The notes under the pieces are model-generated. The model was given only the letters and a program-made list of their open reading frames with translations, made no database searches and was not told the origin of the DNA. This document shows, piece after piece, positions 1-8,269 of a stretch of 12,228 bases of DNA. The DNA is from Oehlia diaphana (taxonomy: Eukaryota; Glomeromycota; Glomeromycetes; Glomerales; Glomeraceae). Numbering within the stretch: position 1 is the stretch's first letter; every line of letters begins with the position of its first letter. A program made the translations under genes and the position numbers. The DNA lies in the NCBI GenBank assembly GCA_003833135.1, contig QZLH01001620.1:14169-26396 (forward strand), in the 5' to 3' direction.

Positions 1-375
1 TCGCTATATTGTTTAGTCATGATCTAAAATTTAGATATTAAAATAAATGTTCACTTGAAATTTGCTTATAAAAAAAAAAGAGTTTGTAAGAATTTACCTG
101 AAATTCAGTTTTACGCGTTGAAATTTGTAGACATTCACGAAAATTCACAAAATTCGTTTGGAATTCAGAAAAAGTATTTGAGAAATTCACAGCAAAGTTT
201 ATAATAAACAAGTTATTTTATTTTGTATTATTTACGTTATTGTTCTAAAATTTATTATTGAAAAAAAAGTTTTTCATATAAGTCATCTTAACAAAACTTA
301 GATGAGACACGAAAAAATTTTTTTAGAAAATCAAAGATTTTCTATTAGTTGTGCTACCCTATGATTTACATGAAT
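1..375. other. AT-rich flank without a gene
   Basis: No open frame of note lies on either strand before the integrase stop. The stretch is AT-rich, with several A or T runs. It holds loosely repeated copies of an AAATTCAC/G-like word, roughly between positions 50 and 190, too degenerate to call a repeat family. No terminal inverted repeat matching the right end of the window was found here, so the left boundary of the element is not identified. Confidence 0.5.
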
Positions 376-1428
376 TCACGTATTTTTGAAAACTGCGATA
401 AAGGGCCTTTTGGGATTCCGTTCCATCAAGTGAGCAGTGAATTCAATAAGTTCACTCTCGAAATAATATAATGGTTGAGGTGGATTCCTTCCAATAACAA
501 CTCTTTTAATTTTATAAACACGTAATGACCAGTACAGATCAGTTGCTCAATATCTGTGATCACCTTCCAGCTCACCCAGTTTCAATAGATATCTAACCAT
601 CATACCCTTTTTTAACTTGATCTCTTCGTACCTTTTAATTGCCCGTTTAGGTTTACTAGAAGGTTGTGATTCAACTTCTTTCAAAGTCATAGCATGAGCT
701 GGTGTCATTCCGATGAGGTGAGTCTTACTATTATTCATGAAATCAATGTACTTCTTAAGAATTTTATTCCATAACCTTGACCGTTCCCCTTCAGCCAATC
801 GCCTTTCTATAGCATATTGGACCTTATATGTTAATTTTGCTAAATTTTTCTTGAATGCTTTAATCAAAGCTATGCTTCCAAAACTATAAAGGTCAACAAC
901 ACGTATTGTGACATTATACTATTGCATCCCTCGCGCAAATGCATCTCGAAATGAAGTATTACCATCAGTCATTAATAATGTTGGCCACGTAAGGGGATTA
1001 GAAGGATCCTCATATATTTCTTTGACTGCATTCCAGATCTCTAAACTATTTCTCGATGTTAACAAGTGCCTATCCTTGAAACATGTTGCCATATCTATAA
1101 CTAAAAAACTACAAACAAATACCCTTCTACCGTCCTGATTATCGTGGATGTGGAGCAAAATATCGTACTGGTGAACCTTGTTTGGAATCTTAATCTTTGA
1201 AAAACTTGCTTCGGCTTTACATGGCAACGGCTGTTGATAGATTTGATAGATATATTGGTATTTTAACCATTTTGTGGTATCCTGTAATCAAAAAGAATAT
1301 CCTTCTTCCTAACACGCTTTATGTAATTTTTTTGCATTGGGATGAAAACCAGGTATATTATAAAACAGAAGTTTTCAGACTATACGAAGCTCTTCATCAG
1401 GATTTATTACAATTTGTGGCAGGCTCAT
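376..1428 (-). pseudogene. Retroviral-type (RVE/DDE) integrase, broken by five stops
   Basis: A single frame of 350 codons runs from ATG (1426-1428) to TGA (376-378). It is interrupted at codons 18 (TGA), 40 (TAG), 47 (TGA), 170 (TAG) and 294 (TGA). The core shows the RNase H-like integrase pattern: VHQYDILLHIHD with the first catalytic Asp at residue 89, a VIDMATCFKD strand with the LLTSRNS block after it, and LLMTDGNTSF with the second Asp at 155. The C-terminal part has LNNSxTxLIGMTPxxA-like (HLIGMTPAHA) and GELEGDHRY-stop-ATDLYWSLRVYKI blocks typical of integrases of Maverick-type elements and related transposons. The third catalytic Glu is expected near residue 187 (SFGSIALIKAF) but reads Ala. 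Family function would be joining of DNA ends into the chromosome. It is head to head with the Gag-like gene. Cellular integrase-derived genes are an alternative family placement. Confidence 0.88.
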
Positions 1429-1477
1429 TCTCGAGATAGGATTATTATGATGGTACTATAAATTAGGATGAAATACC
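1429..1477. promoter_or_regulatory. 49-bp divergent intergenic region
   Basis: The integrase start codon (1428, minus) and the Gag-like start codon (1478, plus) are separated by only 49 bp, so the two genes probably share a bidirectional promoter. A TATAAAT word lies at 1457-1463. It is very close to the plus-strand start codon, so its role is uncertain. Confidence 0.4.
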
Positions 1478-3929
1478 ATGTTTGATCCAGCATATTCACA
1501 GCTTTTAGATACTAACCAGAAGCTTCGTAGTGAACTTCAAGATGAAATTTTTATTAATAAGAGTAATGAAAAAAAACTTCGCCCTCTCGTAAAAGAGCTT
1601 GAGCAATGTTATCGAACTATCTCATTATAGGATAATACTATTATAGCCCACGAGAAAAAGATAGAGAAACTTAAATCAGAAATATCTAATTTGTGAAAAC
1701 AGCTTAGAGTTTTACAACAGGATAAAAAATTCAAAACTGATGTTGGGTCTATTTAAAATGGCCGAATCATAGAGCTTGAAAATAAGGTAGAACATCTCAA
1801 GGCGAGAATCTGGATTCTCATAGATAAAAAAATCCCAATAGATAATTTAGATATGGCAACAACTAATATTATCGCAAATATTAATAGAGGACTAGAGCGA
1901 ATAGAAAATCATATTAGAGGTGTTAGTACGCCTATGCAGAATCCTGCTAATGTTATAGATGGTATTAGAGGTTCGTTAAATACTATTCGGGTTACTTTGT
2001 AAAATATTACAACTGAATGTGATCAATATCAGAACTTATTGCATGATTCAATTCAGTGAGTAGATCATCTTAGGAACCAGTTTAATGATAGTGGGAATCA
2101 GAATTTATGATTACAACGTTTGTTAGATGAATCCTGAACTCAGGCTGAAAGAATTACACAGATGCATACAGATGCTTTAAATAATGAAATGGAAGCATGT
2201 AGAGAGTATTGGCAATTGGCTCAAAATAGGCAAGAGCGTATTGGCAAATTGTTACATGAAAATTTTGTTTACCGACTATTAATTTAGTGTAAGAATACTC
2301 AAATTGCTGAGCATAGGAGAAATGCACATAGATTAACAGTATGCTATAATAATGATACAGAACGCTAGAGAAAAAGGCATATAGGTTGCGTTCGCCAGGT
2401 ACAAAATTGGAAGGGACAATATAGGAATTCGCAAAATCAAGTTCAGGCTCGTGATCAGAATATTTTAAATTTGCAGGGACAAATTTTGGCATTACAGAAT
2501 AACCCACTTAATATACAATGTATAGGAATGGCAGGATATCTGCTCCCAAAATTTCATGGCACAGCTGGTGAAGATCCAGCAGACTATATAAGAGATTTGC
2601 GTTAATAGTGTGAAGCTTCCCCTAATCACGATCCAAATGCAGGTCATCAACATCGAATTCGTATTGATGGTCTTTTCGAATCAGGTTTAAAAGATTATGC
2701 AAAAGATTGGTATGATATCGATATTAAGGAAAGAAACTGGGAATTGCAAAATATTAGTGATAATACTGGTATTGCAAATATTGGCGCCATCAATGGTTTA
2801 GCTAATAATAATACATTGCGTGCTATTAATGCCAACCAGTTTCGAGGTGGAGCTCTCCATATAAGAAATACTGTACCAGCTGATAATAATGCAATTGCCA
2901 ATCCAATAGTACCTGGACATACTATTTGGAAAGAAAACTGGTCTATGTCAGGTGGTCGTCCAACGCTTTTAGCCCCAAATGCACCAAATATTAATGCCAG
3001 AGGAAATGTCATAGCCTCTGGAATGTTTGTTAGATAGAAAGATATATATCTTTTTACATGACTTCCCCACAATTACTGCCGAAAAATCTAAAGTCAAATT
3101 TCAGAATCTTATTCAAGGTAATGACTCTGTAGGATGATTCTATTCTAACCTAAAGAAAATGGTTAAATTAGCATTTCCTTTACTTCCTGCCGTAAATCAA
3201 GATGAATTGATTAAACAACAATTTTTTCAAGGCCTTAAGCCTGATAATCAAATAGAAGTGAGGCGAATCAGCTTAGAAACTCCTATTCCTGGATTAATTA
3301 AGAAATTGGAAGAAATTGAGAGGTATAGCGCTTAGCAAATTCTTGGAACAATTCCATAATAGTCTTCATACCAAACTTCTAGCGGAAGTATCTCGTTGGC
3401 TGAAATTGAAAAGTTAAATAACAAAATAGCATCTTTACAGGCGTAACTAGCTCAACCGACTCAAGTGCACCCCCAGAATAATGAGGTCTTAGAAAAGATG
3501 TATATATGTGCAATACGTTTGGGAATGTCACCTGATGCACCAAGAGATCTTACATCCTTAGATAATTATATTAATGACGAATTAATAAGGAGATTGGGTG
3601 TTACTAATACCAACTATGCCAAGCTTTCCAAGCAAATTAATGCGGTCAAAAAGTTACATAAAAGTAGCCGTAAACCTACCCATAAGACTTCTAAAACAAA
3701 GAAAAAGAAATCGAAAAATAAGTCTAAGAAGAAAAAATCTAAAAGTGGTCAAATCCATACAGCTAGAGTAGACGAACAATCAAATTCAGATCCTTCTGAT
3801 AGTGATACTTCTTCATCAGAGTCTGAGAATAGCTCTTCTAGCTCTGAGAGTTCTTCTTCTGAATCAGAGTCTGAAGCTGAGGCTGATGCTGAAATTAATG
3901 TTAATATATCTCGGGCAAAAAAAAAGTGA
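1478..3929 (+). pseudogene. Gag-like structural protein, many in-frame stops
   Basis: From ATG 1478 one frame runs to about 3058 with 12 internal stops (1628, 1694, 1754, 2000, 2057, 2108, 2135, 2285, 2366, 2603, 2606, 3035). A frame change near 3038-3060 then leads into a second frame with five stops (3135, 3333, 3357, 3360, 3444), ending at TGA 3927. The first ~350 codons are polar and helix-forming (coiled-coil-like). A Ty3/gypsy Gag-like core follows: FHGTAGEDPADYIRDLR near residue 359, GLKDYAKDWY, then FYSNLKKMVKLAFPLL and QQFFQGLKPDNQ. No CCHC knuckle is visible. Instead there is a lysine-rich stretch (about 3690-3745) and a serine/acidic stretch (about 3775-3895). The family role would be particle or capsid assembly. 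There is no reverse transcriptase nearby. The 3' third, from 3447, is open. Confidence 0.72.
3917..3929 (+). promoter_or_regulatory. A9-G-TGA site, possible -1 frameshift (gag to protease)
   Basis: Nine A residues (3917-3925) are followed by G and an in-phase TGA. Read in the upstream frame this is aaA AAA AAG TGA, a heptamer of the X XXY YYZ slippery type with the stop directly behind it. A -1 slip enters the protease-like frame exactly. It could instead be loss of one A from a ten-A run, by mutation or sequencing error. Confidence 0.45.
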
Positions 3930-4765
3930 AGAAAGAGCATAGTTCTATTACCTTCTTGCAAAAGAAGAAATCAAAGACTCGCAAGTCTCATAAGGTAAAA
4001 GATATAGAAAATTCCCCTTCAGCATTAATTCCTATCTCTAAAAAGGAAAAGCAAAGTTCAGAGTCCTCGTCACAGGATGAACAATCCCGCTTAGAAAAAA
4101 TTATTGAAAAAATTATTGAGAAGGTGCTTAATGAAAAGTTTGGCATTATTACAACCCTCCTTCACCCACAAAATGGTAATTCTAAAGCACTGGCTGATTC
4201 TGAGGAAGACGAGTTTATCGATGATCCTATGGAGATAGATTTTGTTCAGAAAAAAGAACCCACCACAGATGTTGTCACCGTTAAATGTAAAATTAAGCGT
4301 TTAGTGATTCCGGTGGGTACCATTGATCCTAGTGCTAACTTTGCAATTATGTCTGAGAACATAGCCAAACGATTGAAACTAAAGATCGACGCAAAAGAAA
4401 AACATGACCTTAGGAGTATTGCTACTACTCCCACAGAATCCCTTGGAATTGTTAGAAATGTTCCAGTAAATTTTGATCCTGGATGTACTATATACGCCAA
4501 TTTTGCAGTAGTTAAATATCCTAAACCGATGCTAATCTTACCCAACACGCTTCTCGATAAATATAATTATGATTTACTTGCATCAAAGCGGGTATTGAGA
4601 CTAGAGTGTAATGGTAAGGAATTTTTTATCCCAGTTAATATGCACAAGGTCAAAAATAAGCTCGAGGTGAATTGCGCGAACATTACTTCTGAATGTGATG
4701 ATTCCACAGTTTCAGACAAGATTTTTCAGGACTTGGGCGCGGATGAGACATTAAAAAAAAAGTGA
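3926..4765 (+). CDS. Retropepsin-like domain protein (probably inactive protease)
   Basis: This 279-codon open frame has no upstream ATG of its own and is best read as a -1 continuation of the Gag-like frame. The N-terminal 110 residues are charged and low in complexity, with a LEKIIEKIIEKVLNEKFG helix. From about residue 115 the sequence has the strand and motif order of a retroviral aspartic protease domain: VKCKIKRLVIPVGTIDPSANFAIMS, a helix ENIAKRLKLKI, LGIVRNVPVNF, and PKPMLILPNTLLDKY near 4533. The usual Asp-Ser/Thr-Gly triad is Asp134-Pro-Ser, and the expected ILG is ILP, so peptidase activity is doubtful. The domain call is from pattern only. A substrate or partner cannot be read from the sequence. 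The frame is free of stops, unlike the upstream Gag. Confidence 0.58.
   Translation: MKKEHSSITFLQKKKSKTRKSHKVKDIENSPSALIPISKKEKQSSESSSQDEQSRLEKIIEKIIEKVLNEKFGIITTLLHPQNGNSKALADSEEDEFIDDPMEIDFVQKKEPTTDVVTVKCKIKRLVIPVGTIDPSANFAIMSENIAKRLKLKIDAKEKHDLRSIATTPTESLGIVRNVPVNFDPGCTIYANFAVVKYPKPMLILPNTLLDKYNYDLLASKRVLRLECNGKEFFIPVNMHKVKNKLEVNCANITSECDDSTVSDKIFQDLGADETLKKK
4753..4765 (+). promoter_or_regulatory. Second A9-G-TGA site, possible -1 frameshift
   Basis: This is the same arrangement as at 3917-3929: nine A (4753-4761), G, then TGA closing the protease-like frame. A -1 slip here enters a 42-codon open frame ending at 4890. Loss of one A from an A10 run is the plain alternative. Confidence 0.42.
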
Positions 4766-4890
4766 GTTATGGAGAGCTCGAAAAAATGCTATATAACACT
4801 CTTAAGTCTAAAGAAAATCTTAATGGATTATGTGAGGAGTTGTTATTACGCTATAATGAACTAAATGAAAAATATCTTTTACGTGGCTAG
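4762..4890 (+). CDS. Short helical tail frame after the protease-like domain
   Basis: This open frame of 42 codons plus TAG (4888-4890) is entered in phase by a -1 slip at the A9 run. It encodes a leucine- and glutamate-rich, helix-prone segment (ELEKMLYNTLKSKENLNG, then CEELLLRYNELNEKYLL). It has no start codon of its own at the entry point, so it is most likely the C-terminal end of the Gag-protease polyprotein rather than a separate gene. It contains no polymerase motifs. Its last 12 bases overlap the end of the minus-strand HTH gene. Confidence 0.45.
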   Translation: MSYGELEKMLYNTLKSKENLNGLCEELLLRYNELNEKYLLRG

Positions 4891-5334
4891 TATCCTATTC
4901 ATTTCTTTTGTGATTTTTTCGCCTCTCTTATTTTCTTTCTCACAAAATGCTTCTAATTCCTCATTGCTCATATTTAAACTTTTTGAGCTTATTGAAGCTA
5001 TTGGTGTCCGAATAATAGGTGACTTAGAGATACGAACGGATTTAGACTTAGTTTTTTTTCCTCCAATCTTTTTTACCTTACTTCCAGAAATAACATTGCA
5101 TTCCACAGGGTCTGCTTGCTGAGGCGAACCAGGTTTTTTTGAAAATGGATTTATGTCTTTAGGATCTATTTGCGGATGGACTCCTCTCTATATTTGATAT
5201 ACCCGTCGTGATGATATTTTGTACTTATTAGCCATGGCTTCTGATGCTCGCTTCATTGAATTTTTAGCTTTAATAATATCCTGAATATTTTCAGCTGATA
5301 GGGAGGTCGCATCTGAACGCAGATACTGAAGCAT
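4879..5334 (-). pseudogene. Small helix-turn-helix-like protein, one internal stop
   Basis: An ATG at 5332-5334 opens a 151-codon frame ending at TAA 4879-4881. It is interrupted once, by TAG at 5188-5190 (codon 49). Residues 10-50 resemble an HTH DNA-binding unit: LSAENIQDIIKAK, then KRASEAMANKYKISSRRVYQI just before the stop, where a Trp or Gln codon is likely to have been lost. The middle is basic (GSKVKKIGGKKTKSKSVRIS), and the C-terminus is a charged helix (MSNEELEAFCEKENKRGEKI). Function is inferred only: a regulator or a terminal-DNA-binding protein of the element. It is transcribed away from the repeat-bearing region 5386-5538 and converges on the Gag-protease tail with a 12-bp overlap. 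Confidence 0.6.
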
Positions 5335-5583
5335 TTTTTTACAGATAGATATAAAAAAATCTTTTGAAAAATTATCAGTGTATTTTCGATATATTTTTGA
5401 TATTCAATCGATTTCTGTTCGATATTATCGGTATATTTTCAGTAGATTCGATACATTTGAACCATCCAATATATTCAGTAGATTTGGTATATCCAGTATT
5501 ATCGATATATTTTTGGTAGATTCGGTCCAGAAATTTTTAGATACATTTTTTTTTATATTAGCAACTAATCCGAAAAAAAGGTT
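5335..5583. promoter_or_regulatory. Divergent promoter region between HTH and coiled-coil genes
   Basis: This 249-bp AT-rich gap lies between the start codons of the minus-strand HTH gene (5334) and the plus-strand coiled-coil gene (5584). It has TATA-like words such as TATATTTT. It contains the ~37-bp repeat cluster listed separately. It is placed where both genes could be controlled together. Confidence 0.45.
5386..5538. repeat. About four degenerate ~37-bp tandem units
   Basis: Units begin near 5386, 5428, 5465 and 5502 with TCGATATATTTT-like starts followed by a GTAGATTCG-like block. The clearest pair, 5423-5451 and 5497-5525, matches at 25 of 29 bases, and all four differences are transitions. 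The block TTCAGTAGATTYGRTA recurs at 5438-5453 and 5474-5489, with a weaker copy at 5512-5527. The position between two divergent start codons suggests operator-like sites, but this is inference. Confidence 0.6.
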
Positions 5584-6687
5584 ATGACCAATGTACATAC
5601 CTTGAATAATATTAATAATAAAGGCGATAGTTCCTTCAGAAGGGTCGGTCAACGACTTGGTAGTGCATATGAGCAAGAGTTTAAAGAAAAATTATATTCC
5701 GCTCTTAGATCTAAAGCCAAAATTAATGATCTCAGTGAAAAGCTGGTAAATAAGTACAATGAGCGAGAAAAGGAGTTTGAAAATAAAGCTAGCCAATTAA
5801 TTGCATCCACTACTAAAGTTAGATCCCAACTTATTTCTGAACGAAAGTCTCATTCTAAGAGTCAACGTGAGCTTGAAGCCAAATATACTGCCGAAATCCA
5901 ATTGCTTAAATCAGAGATTAAAATACTGAAGAGAAAGGTGACTTTGTCCCAGAAAGCTTCATCTCTTGACAAGGATACGATTCTTTCTCTTGAAGCTAAA
6001 ATACGTGAATTGAAAGGTAAGTCATCTGATCCTAAAGAGATCGATTCTTTTAGGCTTGAATTAGAATGGGTAAAGGAGGACCTTAATTCCAAAAATCATG
6101 AAATAGAATGTATGGAAAAGGGGATAGAAGCGACACATGAGATAACCAGTCAGAAAATAGATACTTTGAGAAAGGCGCGATTAAATTCAATGGAGGAAAA
6201 TAGGTCCCTCAGGGATCAAATCTCAAAAAAAGATAATGAGATAACAGATCTCTCTAACCTGCCACTTCCCTCTATAAATGATTCATCGCAAAAACTACCA
6301 GGCTGGATCAGTGATGATCTAAGACCTCTCATTTATGAGCGTGGTCTTAAAGATAAAGTTATAAAACTTGACAAAGAGTATGCTAAGGAAGATATTTTAG
6401 AGGCTTTGCAAGAACTATTACCCCGAGATGGGATGGTTTTGAGAAGCCAGACAGATACCCTACCCAATCAATCTGTTCATAGTCAACCAGCATATTCCAA
6501 AAAGTCTATTTTGAGAGAAAGGGTTGTGAAGCAATCAGGTGGCGCAGAAGTGGTGCCATCACCTCAAGTAATGCCTCTAGCAGGTCCCTCTAGAACCGCA
6601 TTAGTCGTTAAAAGTTCCTTAATGCTATATGCCATACTTGCTTTACTACTGATTGTGGTTATATGGTTCGTGGTCAGGAAATGGTGA
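5584..6687 (+). CDS. Long coiled-coil protein with C-terminal membrane segment
   Basis: An intact 367-codon frame starts at ATG 5584. Residues ~25-225 are almost continuous charged helix with heptad character (ERKSHSKSQRELEAKYTAEI, LKSEIKILKRKVTL, LSLEAKIRELKGK), indicating a long coiled coil. A globular-looking block follows (LPGWISDDLRPLIYERGLKD, then EYAKEDILEALQELLPRDG), then a Pro/Ser-rich linker. One strongly hydrophobic segment, about residues 346-364 (LMLYAILALLLIVVIWFVV), is followed by RKW. There is no signal peptide, so it looks tail-anchored or single-pass with the coiled coil on the cytosolic or particle side. No family is recognised. It is the only large gene in the window without internal stops, although its frame appears to continue past this TGA. 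Confidence 0.85.
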   Translation: MTNVHTLNNINNKGDSSFRRVGQRLGSAYEQEFKEKLYSALRSKAKINDLSEKLVNKYNEREKEFENKASQLIASTTKVRSQLISERKSHSKSQRELEAKYTAEIQLLKSEIKILKRKVTLSQKASSLDKDTILSLEAKIRELKGKSSDPKEIDSFRLELEWVKEDLNSKNHEIECMEKGIEATHEITSQKIDTLRKARLNSMEENRSLRDQISKKDNEITDLSNLPLPSINDSSQKLPGWISDDLRPLIYERGLKDKVIKLDKEYAKEDILEALQELLPRDGMVLRSQTDTLPNQSVHSQPAYSKKSILRERVVKQSGGAEVVPSPQVMPLAGPSRTALVVKSSLMLYAILALLLIVVIWFVVRKW

Positions 6688-6849
6688 AATTTAAGGTAAA
6701 AAAGTAATACCAAATATTCTCCTAACCAGAACTATTTTTTATTGTCTCCAGATATTTCTGATGCTGGGCTGTATGATCGGAGGCCGGAAGTTCGAAGATA
6801 GAAATTGAAGTTAGCCGGTATTATTGCATGAGAAAAAATATATAAATAA
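6688..6849 (+). pseudogene. Likely read-on C-terminal part of the coiled-coil gene
   Basis: In the same frame as the coiled-coil gene, codons continue after its TGA to TAA 6847-6849. Internal stops lie at 6697 (TAA), 6799 (TAG) and 6829 (TGA). The stretch between them is protein-like (NYFLLSPDISDAGLYDRRP, EVRR-stop-KLKLAGIIA-stop-EKIYK). Every stop is one transition away from a Gln, Arg or Trp codon, as in the neighbouring broken genes. The ancestral protein may therefore have had a ~55-residue tail beyond the membrane segment. This could also be chance, since the stretch is short. Confidence 0.4.
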
Positions 6850-6915
6850 TATTATGTGAAGAGCCTTAATAGTTAAATATTCTTAGTTGAAATTGACACA
6901 TCCCGCTAAGAGTAT

Positions 6916-8045
6916 TTATCCATATAATTCAATGATCTCATCTATATCTGCTTTGAACGAATCATCTTTTTTGCTATCCTGTAATTTCGATAATGTTTGG
7001 TAGCGTGTGATTTCTAGGCCAACCACTTTGTACCATATGTTTTGGAAATCTGCTAGTAGCTTACACTTATCCAAATAATATGATGTTAAATATTGTTCTA
7101 AGGACATTGCTCGCTTCTTAGTAACTAATTTATATATACTTTCTTTATACTCTATATCAACCTCGGAAATTTCTTTAAGCAATGATGAAAGTTTTAAGCA
7201 GATAGATTCTTCTTGCTTATCTAGCACATTGAGGAAGGATTGGTAATAATCATTGTTAGTCAGGTATTCTCTCTTATCAGCATAAGTAGTATCAAATAAT
7301 TTTTTCGCGTAAATGCATGCCCTTTCCCATAAATGAGATATGATAGTTTTATCTTTTTTTGGACCATCACGTAGGCTTTTGATATACCTCTTAATCCACT
7401 TTTCAGCTGATTTCTGCGCTAAAGCATCTCTTATTTTTGATATCTCATCTTCATCCATTTCGTCTTTATCATCTTCGTCTTCGTCCAGATTGTCTTCATC
7501 CACCCTACCATTATCCGCTTTACTATCACCTGCTTTATTACCATCCTTTAATTTTTTTAAGGCCCCCAGCACAATTTCAGATGATGGCTGGTGTCTATCA
7601 TCATAGTTTATAAATCGCGCACAAAGGCCAACAACAGTTTTCAGATAATAACTGATATCAATCCTTTTACCTAATCGCCTCACTACCTCTTAATACTCCA
7701 TTTTATCTCCTACCCTCTACGACGAATCATTCTCAACTACAATATACTCAAAGCATTCACCTGGTTCTGGGATTTCATAAAGATAAGGCTCAGGTGTTAG
7801 GCCCTTTTTTATGAGCTGTTTGGCATCTGCTTCTTCACAGGTGTGTCTATTTTGCATTCGTGAAATGAAACGCTGGACACTCTTGTTATTTTTATCAGGC
7901 TTCCACACAGCAGTTTTAATCACTCTATTAAGATCTATCTGCGAAATATCATTTATGGTCTCTTTGAGCACGTTCTCCACAATCTGATGCAAGGTGCGAG
8001 CATTATCATTATCTAGCCTCATAGATTCATCCAGGACCTTCTTAC
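6916..8045 (-). pseudogene. Family B DNA polymerase, C-terminal part (thumb and tail)
   Basis: This is the downstream half of the polymerase gene after the transposon insertion. Taking out the transposon and one target copy brings this frame into phase with the upstream half. It opens with VLDESMRLDNDNARTLHQIV and continues through KTAVWKPD and a thumb-like PEPYLYEIPEPGECFEY. Stops TAG 7717-7719 and TAA 7690-7692 flank the conserved-looking RVGDKMEY block, and IDISYYL plus VGLCARFINYD follow, as at the end of family B polymerases. A strongly acidic linker (DEDNLDEDEDDKDEMDEDE, about 7445-7505) then leads to ~170 residues of charged helix with no known motif, ending at TAA 6916-6918. The long tail is beyond the usual end of the polymerase fold. 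Confidence 0.9.
8038..8045. repeat. Target site duplication, left copy (CTTCTTAC)
   Basis: The eight bases CTTCTTAC lie directly outside the left terminal inverted repeat. They are repeated exactly at 9434-9441. The sequence fits the hAT target consensus nTnnnnAn. Confidence 0.9.
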
Positions 8046-8057
8046 TAGTGTTCTGAA
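8046..8057 (+). repeat. Left terminal inverted repeat (TAGTGTTCTGAA)
   Basis: These 12 bases match the reverse complement of 9422-9433 exactly. Beyond them the ends diverge, but both enter a GATCTGATT-like subterminal sequence. Confidence 0.88.
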
Positions 8058-8255
8058 AAAAATCCGATCTGATTCGTATCTGTGGATCTGATCTGTGACA
8101 GATCAGATCGGATCATATATTTTATGATCTGTGATCTGATCCAAATCAAAAAAATTTGATCCGCTTTGGATTGAATTGGATCAGATCAACATTTCATTAT
8201 AACGGATCAGATCAGATTGATTCGAACGGATCCGGATCAGATCCGGTCCAAAACT
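8058..8255. repeat. Left subterminal GATC-rich region
   Basis: Overlapping words of the type GATCTGATC, GATCAGATC and GGATCAGATCC are repeated in both orientations. A perfect 11-bp inverted repeat with a 3-base loop lies at 8085-8109 (GATCTGATCTG, TGA, CAGATCAGATC). Subterminal clusters of short repeats are the usual transposase-binding regions of hAT elements, and that role is inferred here. Confidence 0.6.
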
Positions 8256-8269
8256 ATTGCGAAATGGTT

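Noticed and set aside
2154..3072. Minus-strand open frames opposite the Gag-like gene
   Set aside because: They mirror the plus-strand Gag frame, which has recognisable motifs; the minus frames have none.
3749..3961. Acidic minus-strand frame
   Set aside because: It is the reverse reading of the serine/acidic stretch of the Gag-like protein.
4246..4548. Hydrophobic minus-strand frame
   Set aside because: It is a shadow of the retropepsin-like domain on the plus strand.
1478..4890. LTR retrotransposon of the Ty3/gypsy type
   Set aside because: Gag-like and protease-like parts are present, but no reverse transcriptase or RNase H motif, no primer-binding site and no flanking long repeats were found, and the integrase is on the opposite strand.
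6760..6830. Possible tRNA-like segment (GGTTCGAA-like word AAGTTCGAAG)
   Set aside because: No acceptor or anticodon stems can be paired around it, and the stretch reads as protein in the frame of the coiled-coil gene.
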